This document shows, in pieces, positions 27,264 to 36,248 of a stretch of 64,000 nucleotides of DNA. Under the pieces are notes generated by a model. It did not search any database and was not told the origin of the DNA. It saw only the letters and a program-made list of their open reading frames with translations. How positions within the stretch are numbered: position 1 is the stretch's first letter; each line of letters opens with the position of its first letter. The position numbers and the translations under genes were made by a program. Origin of the DNA: SLJN01 sp964505385 (GTDB lineage Bacteria; Bacteroidota; Rhodothermia; Balneolales; Natronogracilivirgulaceae). The stretch spans positions 1 to 64,000 of the forward strand of contig CAZDIA010000005.1 of the NCBI GenBank assembly GCA_964505385.1, written 5' to 3'.

Positions 27264-27368
27264 TTACAGTATCGGGTGAATAATAGTGATTTGATTCCCC
27301 TGTGAAATTGTTCTTTCCAGCAATTAACCAAACTACAAAAATCGAAAAATCGTGTGCTAAATTCCACA

Positions 27369-27520
27369 GTGGTCTGCCCACTCAAAGTGGGCTGACCACT
27401 TGAATTCGAGCACCAAACCCAAAGTCGTCAGCCCACACGGAAGTAGCATTGGGGTTTTGTGATATTGGATGGGGTGGTAGCTGCATCGGAAGAAGATGCC
27501 GTTTTCAGTGGGCAGACGAT
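27369..27520 (+). repeat. RAYT repeat copy 1
   Basis: It starts GTGGTCTGCCCACT, paired with AGTGGGCTGACCAC after a 3-base loop. A second pair, GTCGTCAGCCCAC / GTGGGCAGACGAT, closes the unit. Confidence 0.8.
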
Positions 27521-27532
27521 CGGGGGCAACCA

Positions 27533-27683
27533 GTGGTCTGCCCACTCAAAGTGGGCTGACCACTTGAATTCGGGCACATAACCCAAAGTCGTCAGCCCAC
27601 ATGGAGGTAGCTTGGGATTTTGGAGATATAGGTTGGGGTGGAGCTGTATTGAAAAGAGTTGCTGTTTTCAGTGGGCAGACGAT
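27533..27683 (+). repeat. RAYT repeat copy 2
   Basis: Same architecture as copy 1 with scattered changes in the middle third. A 12-base spacer (with CGGGGGCAAC) separates it from copy 1. Confidence 0.8.
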
Positions 27684-27695
27684 AGGGGGCAACGA

Positions 27696-27848
27696 GTGGT
27701 CTGCCCACTTAAAGTGGGCTGACCACTTTGAATTCGAGCACGAACTCCAAAGTCGTCAGCCCACACGGAAGTAGCATTGGGGTTTTGTGATATTGGTTGG
27801 GTAGGTAACTGCATCGTAAAGAGTTGCTGTTTTCAGTGGGCAGACGAC
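27696..27848 (+). repeat. RAYT repeat copy 3
   Basis: Same architecture, with TTAA instead of TCAA in the first hairpin loop. It is followed by a 63-base AT-rich leader before the transposase start. Confidence 0.8.
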
Positions 27849-27911
27849 TTGGAGTCTTAAAATATAATTTAAGTTTATAATCAGCTTATATTTTTATGCT
27901 TATATTGCAAT

Positions 27912-28466
27912 ATGATACTGAATAATAATTGCTTATATCATGTTTTCTCAAGGGGGAATGATCGTAACATGGTGTTCCTGAACTCTGATAATTATCTCTT
28001 TTTTATAAATAAGATCAGGATACATTTAAATCCGATTGCGGATGTGCTCGGATATTGTTTAATGCCCAATCATTTTCATCTATTAATTTTTTGCCCTTCA
28101 GAAGAATCAGGAGTTATGTTCAATAGCAAGTATGCTACTTTGCTGAGTAGTTATACACGAGCTGTAAATAATGCTACAGGCAGAACCGGTTCAATATTTC
28201 AAAAGCGCAGTAAATATGTTGAAGTTTCAGATGAGGATTATGCGGTTACATGTTTTCTGTATATTCATCAAAATCCATTGGTGGGAGGTGTTGTAAAGCG
28301 ATTGGAAGATTGGCAGTATTCATCATTTCCGGATTATGCTGGCTTGAGACAGGGAAACTTGTGCAATAAACAGAGGGCATATGAACTGTTAGATTTACCT
28401 TCGAATAATCAGGAGTTTATTTCCTTAAGCTACAGGACAATACCACCCGAAAAACTGCAATTTTAG
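27912..28466 (+). CDS. IS200-like (Y1) transposase, RAYT type
   Basis: 184 aa with the HuH catalytic pair His54 and His56 (MPNHFHLL) and the candidate nucleophile Tyr117 (YIHQNP). Other landmarks are YHVFSRGNDR at the N-terminus and FQKRSKYVEV. Length and motifs suit REP-associated tyrosine transposases, which cut and join single-stranded DNA at palindromes. It is more AT-rich than its neighbours, consistent with transfer. The repeat copies around it are probably its substrates. The frame is complete, with no truncation. Confidence 0.88.
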   Translation: MILNNNCLYHVFSRGNDRNMVFLNSDNYLFFINKIRIHLNPIADVLGYCLMPNHFHLLIFCPSEESGVMFNSKYATLLSSYTRAVNNATGRTGSIFQKRSKYVEVSDEDYAVTCFLYIHQNPLVGGVVKRLEDWQYSSFPDYAGLRQGNLCNKQRAYELLDLPSNNQEFISLSYRTIPPEKLQF

Positions 28467-28618
28467 TCGTCTGCCCACTTAAAGTGGGCTGACCACTTTG
28501 AATTCGAGCACAAAACCCAAAGTCGTCAGCCCACACGGAAGTAGCATTGGGGTTTTGTGATATTGGATGGGTAGGTAACTGCATCGTAAAGAGTTGCTGG
28601 TTTCAGTGGGCAGACGAC
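28467..28618 (+). repeat. RAYT repeat copy 4
   Basis: It begins at the base after the transposase stop codon. Its ends, GTCGTCTGCCCACT and AGTGGGCAGACGAC, are perfect 14-base inverted repeats, unlike copies 1-3, which begin GTGGTC. Confidence 0.85.
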
Positions 28619-28620
28619 GG

Positions 28621-29826
28621 TTACCAATTATCTACTCTTTGTTCTACTTCATCCCAGAACTCTTCATTTTTCATAAGCTGGAGTTCGAATTCATGGTGAA
28701 GATGTTGCTGCATCAGGTGGAACCAAACAGCAAAATGTAGATCCTGAAAAAAAATAGCGGCGATAACAGGGTCGCTGTCATGCGGCCGGCTGTAGCCGGC
28801 GGATGTGTATACAGCCGGAAGGCTGCCACCTTTATTTCCATATTGTGCAAAATCCTCCTGAATACGCTCATTGGTCATAGGCCATTCAAGAAATTCCTGC
28901 ATCCGGCCGGATACTTCCACTGAGATAAAATCCCCCAAAAAAACTGATCGCAGAATCTCAGTATACGCTTCAGCGGTACCGAGAGGTGTCGTATCCTGAG
29001 TAAAAACCCGCTGCATTTCCAGTCCGAGGCCAAGCCTGCTTTCTTCAAGGCGGCTTTGTTCCGCTTGCCGGAACTCATCATCTTCATTCATCCGTCCGGA
29101 TGCTGCGTATATCTCATCGATAAGCTCATTCCGGTCCATTTGCCGATACTCCGTAAGCCGTTCTTCCGGTGTATTCTGCATTTCATGATTTTCCCAAAGT
29201 AAATACGCTCCATTGATCGGAAACGGCACCTCAAGGTTTTCATGATCGAGGCCGGTAATTAAATCCTCAAGATTTTCTCTTCCAACCCTATGAATAAGAT
29301 AGTCGGTAGCGGCATTGTCACTCCAGCGGACCATTGCTCGGATAACTTCCCTCAGAGCTACATTTTCCTGGTGAATCAAACCGTCAGCCTCAAATTGCCG
29401 GAATGCCTCCTGATGTGCTTCACCATCAGTCCGTGGCAAGTAAAACGCTCTGACTTCATCTACCGGAACCATTTGATCCGGATCCAAGTCACCTTCTTCA
29501 ATTTGTCGTGCTACTTCGGCAAGTACCAGTATTTTGTAGGTTGATGCCACAGGCTGTTTAGAGTCAGCACGCCAGGAAAGCTTGTCATCGGTGTCATTCA
29601 ACCTGATCACCTGAAATGAGAATTTATCCTTATGAGCTTCCATGTAATCCAAGAGATCTTCCGGCTCTTCCAAATCTGCAACCCACTCGTTTCCCTCTTG
29701 AAGTGCATCGTAGTTATCCAATACAAAGCGAACGGTATCCCATTGCCAGACAACCAATATGGTAAAAAAGACAACTATAATTCCAAGAGCGATACCGGCT
29801 ATCTTAAATCCTTTTTTCATAAGCAA
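28621..29826 (-). CDS. Membrane-anchored serine hydrolase, class A beta-lactamase fold
   Basis: 401 aa. An N-terminal membrane helix (about residues 7-28) acts as anchor. The penicillin-binding/beta-lactamase motifs are present: S95-T-Y-K98, S169-D170-N171 and K332-G-G in place of KTG. A charged insertion (about 215-260) lies between SDN and KGG. A class A lactamase Glu166-type motif is not obvious, so it is more likely a D,D-peptidase or esterase-like serine hydrolase than a true beta-lactamase. Its stop codon directly abuts the RAYT element. Confidence 0.75.
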   Translation of the reverse strand: MLMKKGFKIAGIALGIIVVFFTILVVWQWDTVRFVLDNYDALQEGNEWVADLEEPEDLLDYMEAHKDKFSFQVIRLNDTDDKLSWRADSKQPVASTYKILVLAEVARQIEEGDLDPDQMVPVDEVRAFYLPRTDGEAHQEAFRQFEADGLIHQENVALREVIRAMVRWSDNAATDYLIHRVGRENLEDLITGLDHENLEVPFPINGAYLLWENHEMQNTPEERLTEYRQMDRNELIDEIYAASGRMNEDDEFRQAEQSRLEESRLGLGLEMQRVFTQDTTPLGTAEAYTEILRSVFLGDFISVEVSGRMQEFLEWPMTNERIQEDFAQYGNKGGSLPAVYTSAGYSRPHDSDPVIAAIFFQDLHFAVWFHLMQQHLHHEFELQLMKNEEFWDEVEQRVDNW

Positions 29827-29986
29827 TCAACCAGATGCAAATCGAGAATGGTAAAAGGGAGGGAAAATACCGCTCCCTTTATATAACGTATGAACACTTA
29901 ACAGATGGAGATGTTATAATCATAAATCTGGTTGCTGAATAAGCTTTTTAGTATCCGGTGAGAAAAAAGCAGATATAAAACTGCTG

Positions 29987-30226
29987 TCAATCCGCTTGTT
30001 TGAACACATAAATTACAAAAACTACAAGCAGAGCGGTGATAGGAGCAATTATGAATTCACCTCCCAGATCCAAAAAGTAAAATATACTGCCACCAACCAA
30101 GGAACCTCCGATTGCACTTATGATATTTAAAGAAGTTTTTATCCTGAAATCGCGCATAAATGAGTTAAACAGCCAGCCGACAATTAATCCGATCATAATC
30201 AGCCAGACAATGAATCTCCATTCCAT
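29987..30226 (-). CDS. Small three-helix membrane protein, GlsB/YeaQ-like
   Basis: 79 aa with three hydrophobic segments (about residues 5-22, 34-51, 56-74). The Gly-rich first helix (LIMIGLIVGWLFN) and the AIGGSLVGG motif resemble the GlsB/YeaQ/YmgE (transglycosylase-associated) family of small stress-related inner-membrane proteins. The match is only by overall pattern. No co-transcribed partner. Confidence 0.5.
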   Translation of the reverse strand: MEWRFIVWLIMIGLIVGWLFNSFMRDFRIKTSLNIISAIGGSLVGGSIFYFLDLGGEFIIAPITALLVVFVIYVFKQAD

Positions 30227-30396
30227 AAAATATATTCCGGTTACAATTATAAGTTTTCAGTTTTGCCGTTTAAATTTCGGTGTAATCAGGCAAATTCTAT
30301 ACCCATCAGACCCGATATCATAACCTCTTAAATTACATTGAGCAATTTTTTCTTGCAATATAATCCTTTAATTAAATTATGGTAATATCTCTATAG

Positions 30397-30433
30397 CCTG
30401 CATTTTTCACAAATTTTTGGTGAAAAATGCAGG
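30397..30433 (+). promoter_or_regulatory. Perfect 14-bp hairpin ahead of dinB
   Basis: CCTGCATTTTTCAC (30397-30410) pairs perfectly with GTGAAAAATGCAGG (30420-30433) around a 9-base AT loop. It ends 27 bases before the dinB start and has no T-run, so it is more likely an operator or leader structure than a terminator. Confidence 0.6.
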
Positions 30434-30460
30434 ATTGAACCCGCAACAAACTAACCGGCC

Positions 30461-31549
30461 TTGAAAAAGATCATTCATATTGATATGGATGCTTTCTATG
30501 CATCAGTGGAGCAAAGGGATAACCCTGAGCTCAGAGGCAAGCCCGTGGTTGTGGGTGGGAGTCCGGCCGGGAGAGGAGTTGTGGCAGCGGCGAGTTATGA
30601 AGCCAGGAAGTTTGGGGTGAAATCGGCGATGCCGGCGGCACAGGCCGTCCGTCTTTGTCCGGATATCGTTTTTATAAGGCCTCGTTTCGATCACTACCGC
30701 GAAATATCGTTGTTCATACGCTCAATTTTTTATGAGTACACCGAATTGGTAGAACCTTTGTCACTTGATGAAGCGTATCTTGATGTAACACAAAACCATA
30801 AGAATATCAGATCAGCAACATTAATTGCAAAGGAAATTCGCAGGCGCATAAGAGAAGAAACCGGACTGGCAGCTTCGGCCGGGGTCGCTCCGAATAAATT
30901 TCTTGCCAAAATCGCATCAGACCTGGATAAACCTGATGGGCTGGCTATTATCCCCCCGGACAAAGCGGAAGCTTTTATTGCCGAATTACCGATCGGAAAG
31001 TTTCATGGCATTGGTAAAGCTACCGAAGCGAAGATGCACAAGCTTGGAATTTATAAAGGTGCCGATTTACGCAAGTGGGATGAAAATGAGCTGCACCGCC
31101 ATTTCGGTAAGGTGGCTAAATTTTATTATGCTATTGCACGCGGGGATGATCCGCGGGAAGTGAAACCGCAGCGAATCCGCAAGTCGGTTGGCACGGAGAA
31201 AACATTCAGCGAGGATCTAAGTGATGTAAACCGAATGCGAAGTTTCCTTTCGGGTCAGGCCGAAAAAGTTGCCGACAGAATGAAGCGTATCCCAACCCAG
31301 GGTAAAACCGTGACGCTTAAAATCCGGTATGACAACTTTGAGACGATAACCCGTGCCACTTCCCTTAACCAACCAACAAATGATGCAGAGGTCATTATCG
31401 GGTATATTGAAGAATTGTTTACTGAGACTCAGGCAGATGAACGCAAAGTGCGACTGCTGGGGGTAACGGTATCAAATCTTACCACGGAAGAAAGTTCAGA
31501 GCCGGGTAAACAGCTTGAGCTTGAATTTGCGAATAAAAAAAATCACTAA
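30461..31549 (+). CDS. dinB: DNA polymerase IV (Y-family)
   Basis: 362 aa translesion polymerase. The start is TTG, chosen because the family begins (M)KKIIHIDMDAFYASVEQRDNP. Catalytic residues are Asp8 and Asp103/Glu104 (LSLDEAYLDV). The helix-hairpin-helix (LPIGKFHGIGKATEAKMHKLGI) and little-finger domain (SVGTEKTF...) follow. The C-terminus QLELEF is a likely beta-clamp-binding motif. It bypasses damaged bases at low fidelity. The perfect hairpin just upstream may control it; I see no classical E. coli-type LexA box. Confidence 0.95.
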   Translation: MKKIIHIDMDAFYASVEQRDNPELRGKPVVVGGSPAGRGVVAAASYEARKFGVKSAMPAAQAVRLCPDIVFIRPRFDHYREISLFIRSIFYEYTELVEPLSLDEAYLDVTQNHKNIRSATLIAKEIRRRIREETGLAASAGVAPNKFLAKIASDLDKPDGLAIIPPDKAEAFIAELPIGKFHGIGKATEAKMHKLGIYKGADLRKWDENELHRHFGKVAKFYYAIARGDDPREVKPQRIRKSVGTEKTFSEDLSDVNRMRSFLSGQAEKVADRMKRIPTQGKTVTLKIRYDNFETITRATSLNQPTNDAEVIIGYIEELFTETQADERKVRLLGVTVSNLTTEESSEPGKQLELEFANKKNH

Positions 31550-31685
31550 ATTTGCCAGGTTGTTTATGAGACAGGAATGCGGATAATATCCCGGAATTTT
31601 ATACCTTGCAGTTGGATACTCTTTGCGTTTGCATCAAAATCACACCCGGGGATTTTGATTTTTCAACATATTAAAACAGCGGATC

Positions 31686-32279
31686 GTGATAATAAGTATA
31701 CTTTTATTTGATGATGCTGAGTTGCTTGATTGGGCAGGGCCGGTTGAGGTATTTTCAGCAGCATCGCGCTTTATAAATGATGACATAGAAATCCGGTACT
31801 ACGGTTACGGAAGTGAGCGAATACGCTGCGGTAACTTAAACATAATGTGCAACGGGCTATGGCCTCATATTTCCGATCTGTCGCCGGATATGGTTGTCGT
31901 GCCGGGTGGAGCCGGCGTAAAATGGCTATTTACCGATAAAACCCGATCAACTCTGCAGGAAATTTCAAACTCTGGCAGTGATATAGTTTCAGTTTGCACC
32001 GGCTCATTATTGCTCGCTCATGCCGGTTTACTTTCCGGGCGCTCCGCAACTACTCATCATGAAAACTTAGAAGAGCTTGCCAAATTAGCTCCTGAATGCC
32101 ATATTGAAAGTGGAGTGCGCTATACCGCATCCCCGCCAATATTTACAGCCGGAGGGGTAAGTGCCGGGATCGATATGGCTCTATCTCTCGTTGCCAGAAA
32201 GTGGGGATCTAAATCCGCACAACAAACAGCTGAATTCATCGAATACCCCTTACATGGAACCCAACAAAACGCATTCTAA
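31686..32279 (+). CDS. DJ-1/PfpI family protein
   Basis: 197 aa with a GTG start (MIISILLFDDAELLDWAGP). The alpha/beta fold has the nucleophile elbow Cys104 in SVCTGSLLLAHAGLL, followed by TTHH, as in the PfpI/AraC-type GATase-1-like group. Members include isonitrile hydratases and unknown enzymes; specific activity cannot be told. Its end overlaps the start of the next gene by 26 bases, so the three genes 31686-34216 probably form one operon. Confidence 0.8.
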   Translation: MIISILLFDDAELLDWAGPVEVFSAASRFINDDIEIRYYGYGSERIRCGNLNIMCNGLWPHISDLSPDMVVVPGGAGVKWLFTDKTRSTLQEISNSGSDIVSVCTGSLLLAHAGLLSGRSATTHHENLEELAKLAPECHIESGVRYTASPPIFTAGGVSAGIDMALSLVARKWGSKSAQQTAEFIEYPLHGTQQNAF

Positions 32280-32808
32280 ATCTTTGGAAGAACCATCAGA
32301 TTATACTTCCGGAGATCAGAAACAAAAAAATCGACCCCTACCCACCCGCAGGATTCATCCCCGTGCTGTCCCTGCATGGCGTATTTCCGGTGGGTTGAGC
32401 TCTATGGTCTATTTTTTGATACCTGTCTTTCTTTCCTCCTTGGTTTGGGGAACCGCTTTTCAATGGGCAGTTTATGTATTATCCGGCCTGGTATTGCTTA
32501 ACACAGTATTGCAGTCAACTGTAATTCCATATATCAGGTGGCGTCATTGGCGGTATGAGGTTGATGAACATGAAATTGATTTAAAAAGGGGGATTTTTAT
32601 CATCAGAAGAACTCTTATACCGATTAAGCGAGTGCAACATGTGGATACCCAGCAAGGTCCTATACTTCGCTCATATGAGTTAGCTACGGTAACCATATCT
32701 ACAGCTGCCACTACTCATGAAATTCCGGCACTTGCCGAAGATGTGGCAGATGAAGTAAGACACAGAATTTCACATTTAGCCCGACTTGCTAAAGATGACG
32801 ATGTTTGA
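32254..32808 (+). CDS. Bacterial PH-domain membrane protein, YdbS-like
   Basis: 184 aa from the ATG at 32254 (MEPNKTHSK). The open frame extends 31 codons upstream inside the PfpI gene, without a likely start. Two membrane helices (about residues 53-95) are followed by a bPH2 domain: WRYEVDEHEIDLKRGIFIIRRTLIPI, KRVQHVDTQQGPILRSYELATVTI. YdbS and YdbT usually occur as neighbouring pairs of unknown envelope function, as here. It overlaps the next gene by 14 bases. Confidence 0.8.
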   Translation: MEPNKTHSKSLEEPSDYTSGDQKQKNRPLPTRRIHPRAVPAWRISGGLSSMVYFLIPVFLSSLVWGTAFQWAVYVLSGLVLLNTVLQSTVIPYIRWRHWRYEVDEHEIDLKRGIFIIRRTLIPIKRVQHVDTQQGPILRSYELATVTISTAATTHEIPALAEDVADEVRHRISHLARLAKDDDV

Positions 32809-34216
32809 ACCCCGACGTCAACATCCTGTAGCGGCAATCTCCAATGTGTTAAAAATTGTCCGGGAGATGATTGTGCCCATAATCATCTTCTTATTGGTGG
32901 GTAGAGGTGGGGATATGTCTATGGCTGCATATTTGTCAGTGCTTTCATTATTTGTATTGATCATGCTGATTTGGGGTATTGCCGACTGGATGTTTTACAG
33001 GTTCCGTATTGAAGATGATGAGCTGCGAATTGAATACGGTATTTTTGTGAAGAAAAAGCTATATATCCCCAGGCACAGAATTCAGGTGATCGACGTCACA
33101 GCGGGGCCGATCCAGCGATTGTTCGGACTGGTATCGCTTCAGGTTCAGACAGCAGGAGAGTCCAAACCCGAGGCTGAAATTTCGGCGATTACTCGTGATA
33201 TTGCCGAGCGAATACGTACCGAGCTGATGCCTGAAGAGGCAGAACCGGATCTTGTTGATGAAACCGTGGAAAACAAGACTCGTTATCTGGCATCCCGCCG
33301 CATCTCACGCAAACATCTGCTCATTGCTGCAACCACATCAGGCAGTTTTGGAGTTGTATTATCCATTCTTGGTACAATTTTCGCACAGGTTGATCATGTT
33401 ATTGACGAGTCGGAAATGCAACAATTCCTGGAACAGGCCGCTCAAACCGGCACCCAGTTTTTGATATATGCCATCATCACAATGGTCGTTCTTGCATGGC
33501 TGCTCGCCCTTTTGGGCACACTGATTCGCTTTGCAGGATTCACCGTGCATAAGAAAAAGGATGAACTGGTTATTCAGCGCGGGCTGTTTGAGCGCAAAAC
33601 CATGACCATCCCTTACAAGCGTATTCAGGCTGTACGCATTGTAGAGGGTGTGCTCAGGCAACCGTTTGGTTACGCCACTCTTTATGTTGAAAGCGCGGGC
33701 TTCGGGGATGAAGGTGGGCAAAGCACCGTGCTGTTCCCGCTGATTCACCGCAGTAAAATTCAGGATTTTATTAGTGAGATGGTCCCGGAATACAATGATG
33801 CTGCCGAGCTGATCAAACCTCCGCCACGCGCCATTACAAGATATATAATCAAAACTTCAATCCCTGTACTGATTGTAGCCGGGATTATCGCCTACTTTAT
33901 TTTTCAAAGCTATTTCCCGTTACTACTGGCCATTATCGGTGTGATCTGGGGTGTTCTCCGGTTTCGGGATGCCCGCATCGGTACTACTGACAAAACACTT
34001 GTAATGCGGTTCCGTCGGCTTGCCCGGACAACAGCTTTCATCAAACGCTATCGCATCCAGGCAGCGGATGCCTCCAGTTCTCCCATACAGCGCCGGCGTG
34101 ATCTGATTTCGGTTACAGCAACCGTCGCATCTGGCTCCAGCGGCACCTCTTTTACCGTTGATGAGCTTGAAACCGGCTACCGGGAGGATTTCATCAGCTG
34201 GGTGGCTAATGTGTGA
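32795..34216 (+). CDS. Triple bacterial PH-domain membrane protein, YdbT-like
   Basis: 473 aa from the ATG at 32795, inside the end of the previous gene; the ATG two codons on is also possible. Paired membrane helices alternate with three bPH2 domains. The first shows YRFRIEDDELRIEYGIF and IPRHRIQVIDVTAGPIQRLFG. The second shows KKDELVIQRGLFERKTMTIP and KRIQAVRIVEGVLRQPFGYATLYVE. The third, near the C-terminus, has KRYRIQAADASSSPIQRRRDL. This is the usual YdbT layout, partner of YdbS. Function unknown, probably in the membrane envelope. Confidence 0.82.
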   Translation: MTMFEPRRQHPVAAISNVLKIVREMIVPIIIFLLVGRGGDMSMAAYLSVLSLFVLIMLIWGIADWMFYRFRIEDDELRIEYGIFVKKKLYIPRHRIQVIDVTAGPIQRLFGLVSLQVQTAGESKPEAEISAITRDIAERIRTELMPEEAEPDLVDETVENKTRYLASRRISRKHLLIAATTSGSFGVVLSILGTIFAQVDHVIDESEMQQFLEQAAQTGTQFLIYAIITMVVLAWLLALLGTLIRFAGFTVHKKKDELVIQRGLFERKTMTIPYKRIQAVRIVEGVLRQPFGYATLYVESAGFGDEGGQSTVLFPLIHRSKIQDFISEMVPEYNDAAELIKPPPRAITRYIIKTSIPVLIVAGIIAYFIFQSYFPLLLAIIGVIWGVLRFRDARIGTTDKTLVMRFRRLARTTAFIKRYRIQAADASSSPIQRRRDLISVTATVASGSSGTSFTVDELETGYREDFISWVANV

Positions 34217-34258
34217 TACCGGATCGGGATTGTTTGGAAGTGTTGAATCTTGAATGGA

Positions 34259-34681
34259 GGCATCAAGCAGGCACCAAGGCATCGAGGCACCGAGTGACCT
34301 AAGCTGTCATCCCGATAATCCCGGGAAAAGTTTCCGATCACTAACCAAGGGCAATGATTTGAGAAGTCGGAAACTTGTACCGAAAAACTTTTGGTATGAC
34401 ATAACCAGGGTCTCTCGATGCCTCGGTGCTTTGGTGCCTATTCCTGACACACTGATCCCAAACATATGGATCTCCCTTCGGTCAACCGCTTCAAGGGGAT
34501 ACTGGAGCAAAGTGAGATGCCTGTTGTAGGGAGATTCCTCCCATGAAACAGGGCAGCATTCTCTGCAAAGGCAAAATTTGTTAATCATATCCCTACCCAT
34601 TGCACATGGTTAGTGGTCGGAGATGACAGAACTTGGGACACTTGGTGCCTGGATGCCTCGATGCCTTGATGCCTCAGTGCC
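34259..34681. repeat. Octamer-periodic repeats in inverted arms
   Basis: At 34259-34293 the unit GGCAyCrA repeats. At 34415-34438 and at 34642-34681 its reverse complement TyGrTGCC repeats, with five tandem 8-bp units at the latter. Between them lies another inverted repeat, AAGTTTCCGA / TCGGAAACTT. No gene is seen in 34217-34714. Confidence 0.65.
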
Positions 34682-34714
34682 TATCTCACTCATCAACTTT
34701 CCATCATTACCGTA

Positions 34715-36109
34715 TCAGGAATACCCAATAATTACTGCTATCGCGATAAAAACCATAGCTACCAGATAAAGCAGCAGTAACCGCCAGATCATCCATTTCG
34801 CCCACACTTCCCAGGGAATGCGAGCCATACCGAGCACGGCCATTGTTACCCCGGCAGTGGGGATGATCATGTTGCTGAGTCCATCGCCGAGCTGGAAAAT
34901 AAGCACTACGATTTGCCGGGGAATACCGACAAGATCACCAAGCGGGGCAAGGATGGGGATGGTTAGTGCAGCCTGGCCGCTGCCACTCGGCACAATAATA
35001 TTAATAACCGTCTGTACACCAAGCATCAACTGAGTGGATATGATCGCCGGTACTCCGTCCACTGATGAAGAGAGATAATGCAGTATGGTGTCAATCACCC
35101 GGGCATCCTGCATTAAAAGCAGGATTGAGCGCGATAGGGCGACTATGACAACGGCCAGCATCACATTACGCATGCCGTTGAGAAACGCTTCAACAGCTTC
35201 ATCCCCGGTAATGCGCCCTACAAATGCTGAGACAACTCCAAGTGTCAAAAACAAACCGGTTAACTCATTGATAAACCAATCCCACCGGGAAACTCCGTAA
35301 ATTAGCAGAACGATAGCTGCGCCAAAAAGAGCGATTATAAAACCGTCTCTCCGGTAGATTGGTTCTGTTTCGGTTTCCGGTGTAAGCACCTCCTCGCGGC
35401 TGCGGTCCAACTCATAAACCGGTGAGCGTTTCGGGTCTTTAAGGATTGTTCGCGCGTACATCATGACCATCCCGCATCCGATAACGGTAAGCGTGAACCA
35501 AAGCAGCAAGCGCAATTCCCATCCCGAAAAAAGAGGAATTTCAGCCAGTTCCTGGGAGATACCGACCGTAAACGGGTTCATAAACGCTCCTGCAAATCCT
35601 ATTCGAGCTCCTACAAATGGGATAGCAACGCCGGTTATGGAATCAAACCCCAGTGCGATGGCCAGCGGAATGAAAAGCGGGATGAAAACGATGATTTCCT
35701 CGGACATTCCAAAGGTGCTGCCCATCAGGGCGAAGAAAAACATAAATGCAGGAATCAGCCATAATTTATATTCAGGGTGCCGGGTGAAAAAGCGGGCAAG
35801 CCGGTGAATCAGCTTATCAAATGCGCCGGTGCGCCGGACGATAGAAAAAGAGCCGGATACGATTAAAATGAAAACGATGATACGGACGGCAACCGGATCA
35901 TTGAATCCACCAACCGGTGCCAGGATCAGATCGGTAAAGCTAACAGGATCGCTCTCCACATATTCAAACGACTCAGGATCGACCACTTCTCGTCCCTCAA
36001 CTTCCACTCTATCATACTCGCCGCCGGGAATAATCCAGGTAAGTCCCGCCATTGCTACCAGCAGGCAAAGCACAAGAATTACAGTATTGGGAGCTTTGAT
36101 TTTTTTCAC
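34715..36109 (-). CDS. YfcC family membrane transporter
   Basis: 464 aa, about 11-12 helices. It begins with the family-type segment MKKIKAPNTVILVLCLL, then ITWIIPGGEYDR. Conserved helices contain GSTFGMSEE and the late VPSGSGQAALTIPILAPLGDLV and GDGLSNMIIPTAGVTMAVLG motifs. These mark the YfcC/DcuC-like family of carboxylate or amino-acid (ornithine/arginine type) permeases. Substrate unknown. Transcribed on its own, downstream of a repeat-rich gap. Confidence 0.85.
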   Translation of the reverse strand: MKKIKAPNTVILVLCLLVAMAGLTWIIPGGEYDRVEVEGREVVDPESFEYVESDPVSFTDLILAPVGGFNDPVAVRIIVFILIVSGSFSIVRRTGAFDKLIHRLARFFTRHPEYKLWLIPAFMFFFALMGSTFGMSEEIIVFIPLFIPLAIALGFDSITGVAIPFVGARIGFAGAFMNPFTVGISQELAEIPLFSGWELRLLLWFTLTVIGCGMVMMYARTILKDPKRSPVYELDRSREEVLTPETETEPIYRRDGFIIALFGAAIVLLIYGVSRWDWFINELTGLFLTLGVVSAFVGRITGDEAVEAFLNGMRNVMLAVVIVALSRSILLLMQDARVIDTILHYLSSSVDGVPAIISTQLMLGVQTVINIIVPSGSGQAALTIPILAPLGDLVGIPRQIVVLIFQLGDGLSNMIIPTAGVTMAVLGMARIPWEVWAKWMIWRLLLLYLVAMVFIAIAVIIGYS

Positions 36110-36248
36110 GTTATGAGTCCGGCCATTGAATGATAAAATCAGGAAGTGAATTTAGCAGAGAAGTGGCAGGAAGACAAATTAAGAAATGTCATCTTCAAGA
36201 ATGCGCTTTTTTACCGGGCTTAAATCTATAGCCGATCCAAATTTAATC

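Larger units (their letters stand above)
27369..28618 (+). mobile_element. RAYT/IS200-like element with four palindromic repeats
   Basis: Three tandem ~152-bp copies (period 163-164) lie before a plus-strand HuH transposase gene, and a fourth copy starts immediately after its stop codon. The right edge, 28618, is two bases before the neighbouring gene's stop on the other strand. REP-associated tyrosine transposases are known to sit among such palindromic repeats and to be responsible for spreading them. Whether the element is active is unknown. Confidence 0.75.

Noticed and set aside
27369..28618. CRISPR-like array
   Set aside because: The repeats are about 152 bp with nearly no spacers, and contain internal palindromes around a transposase, so they are REP-type repeats.
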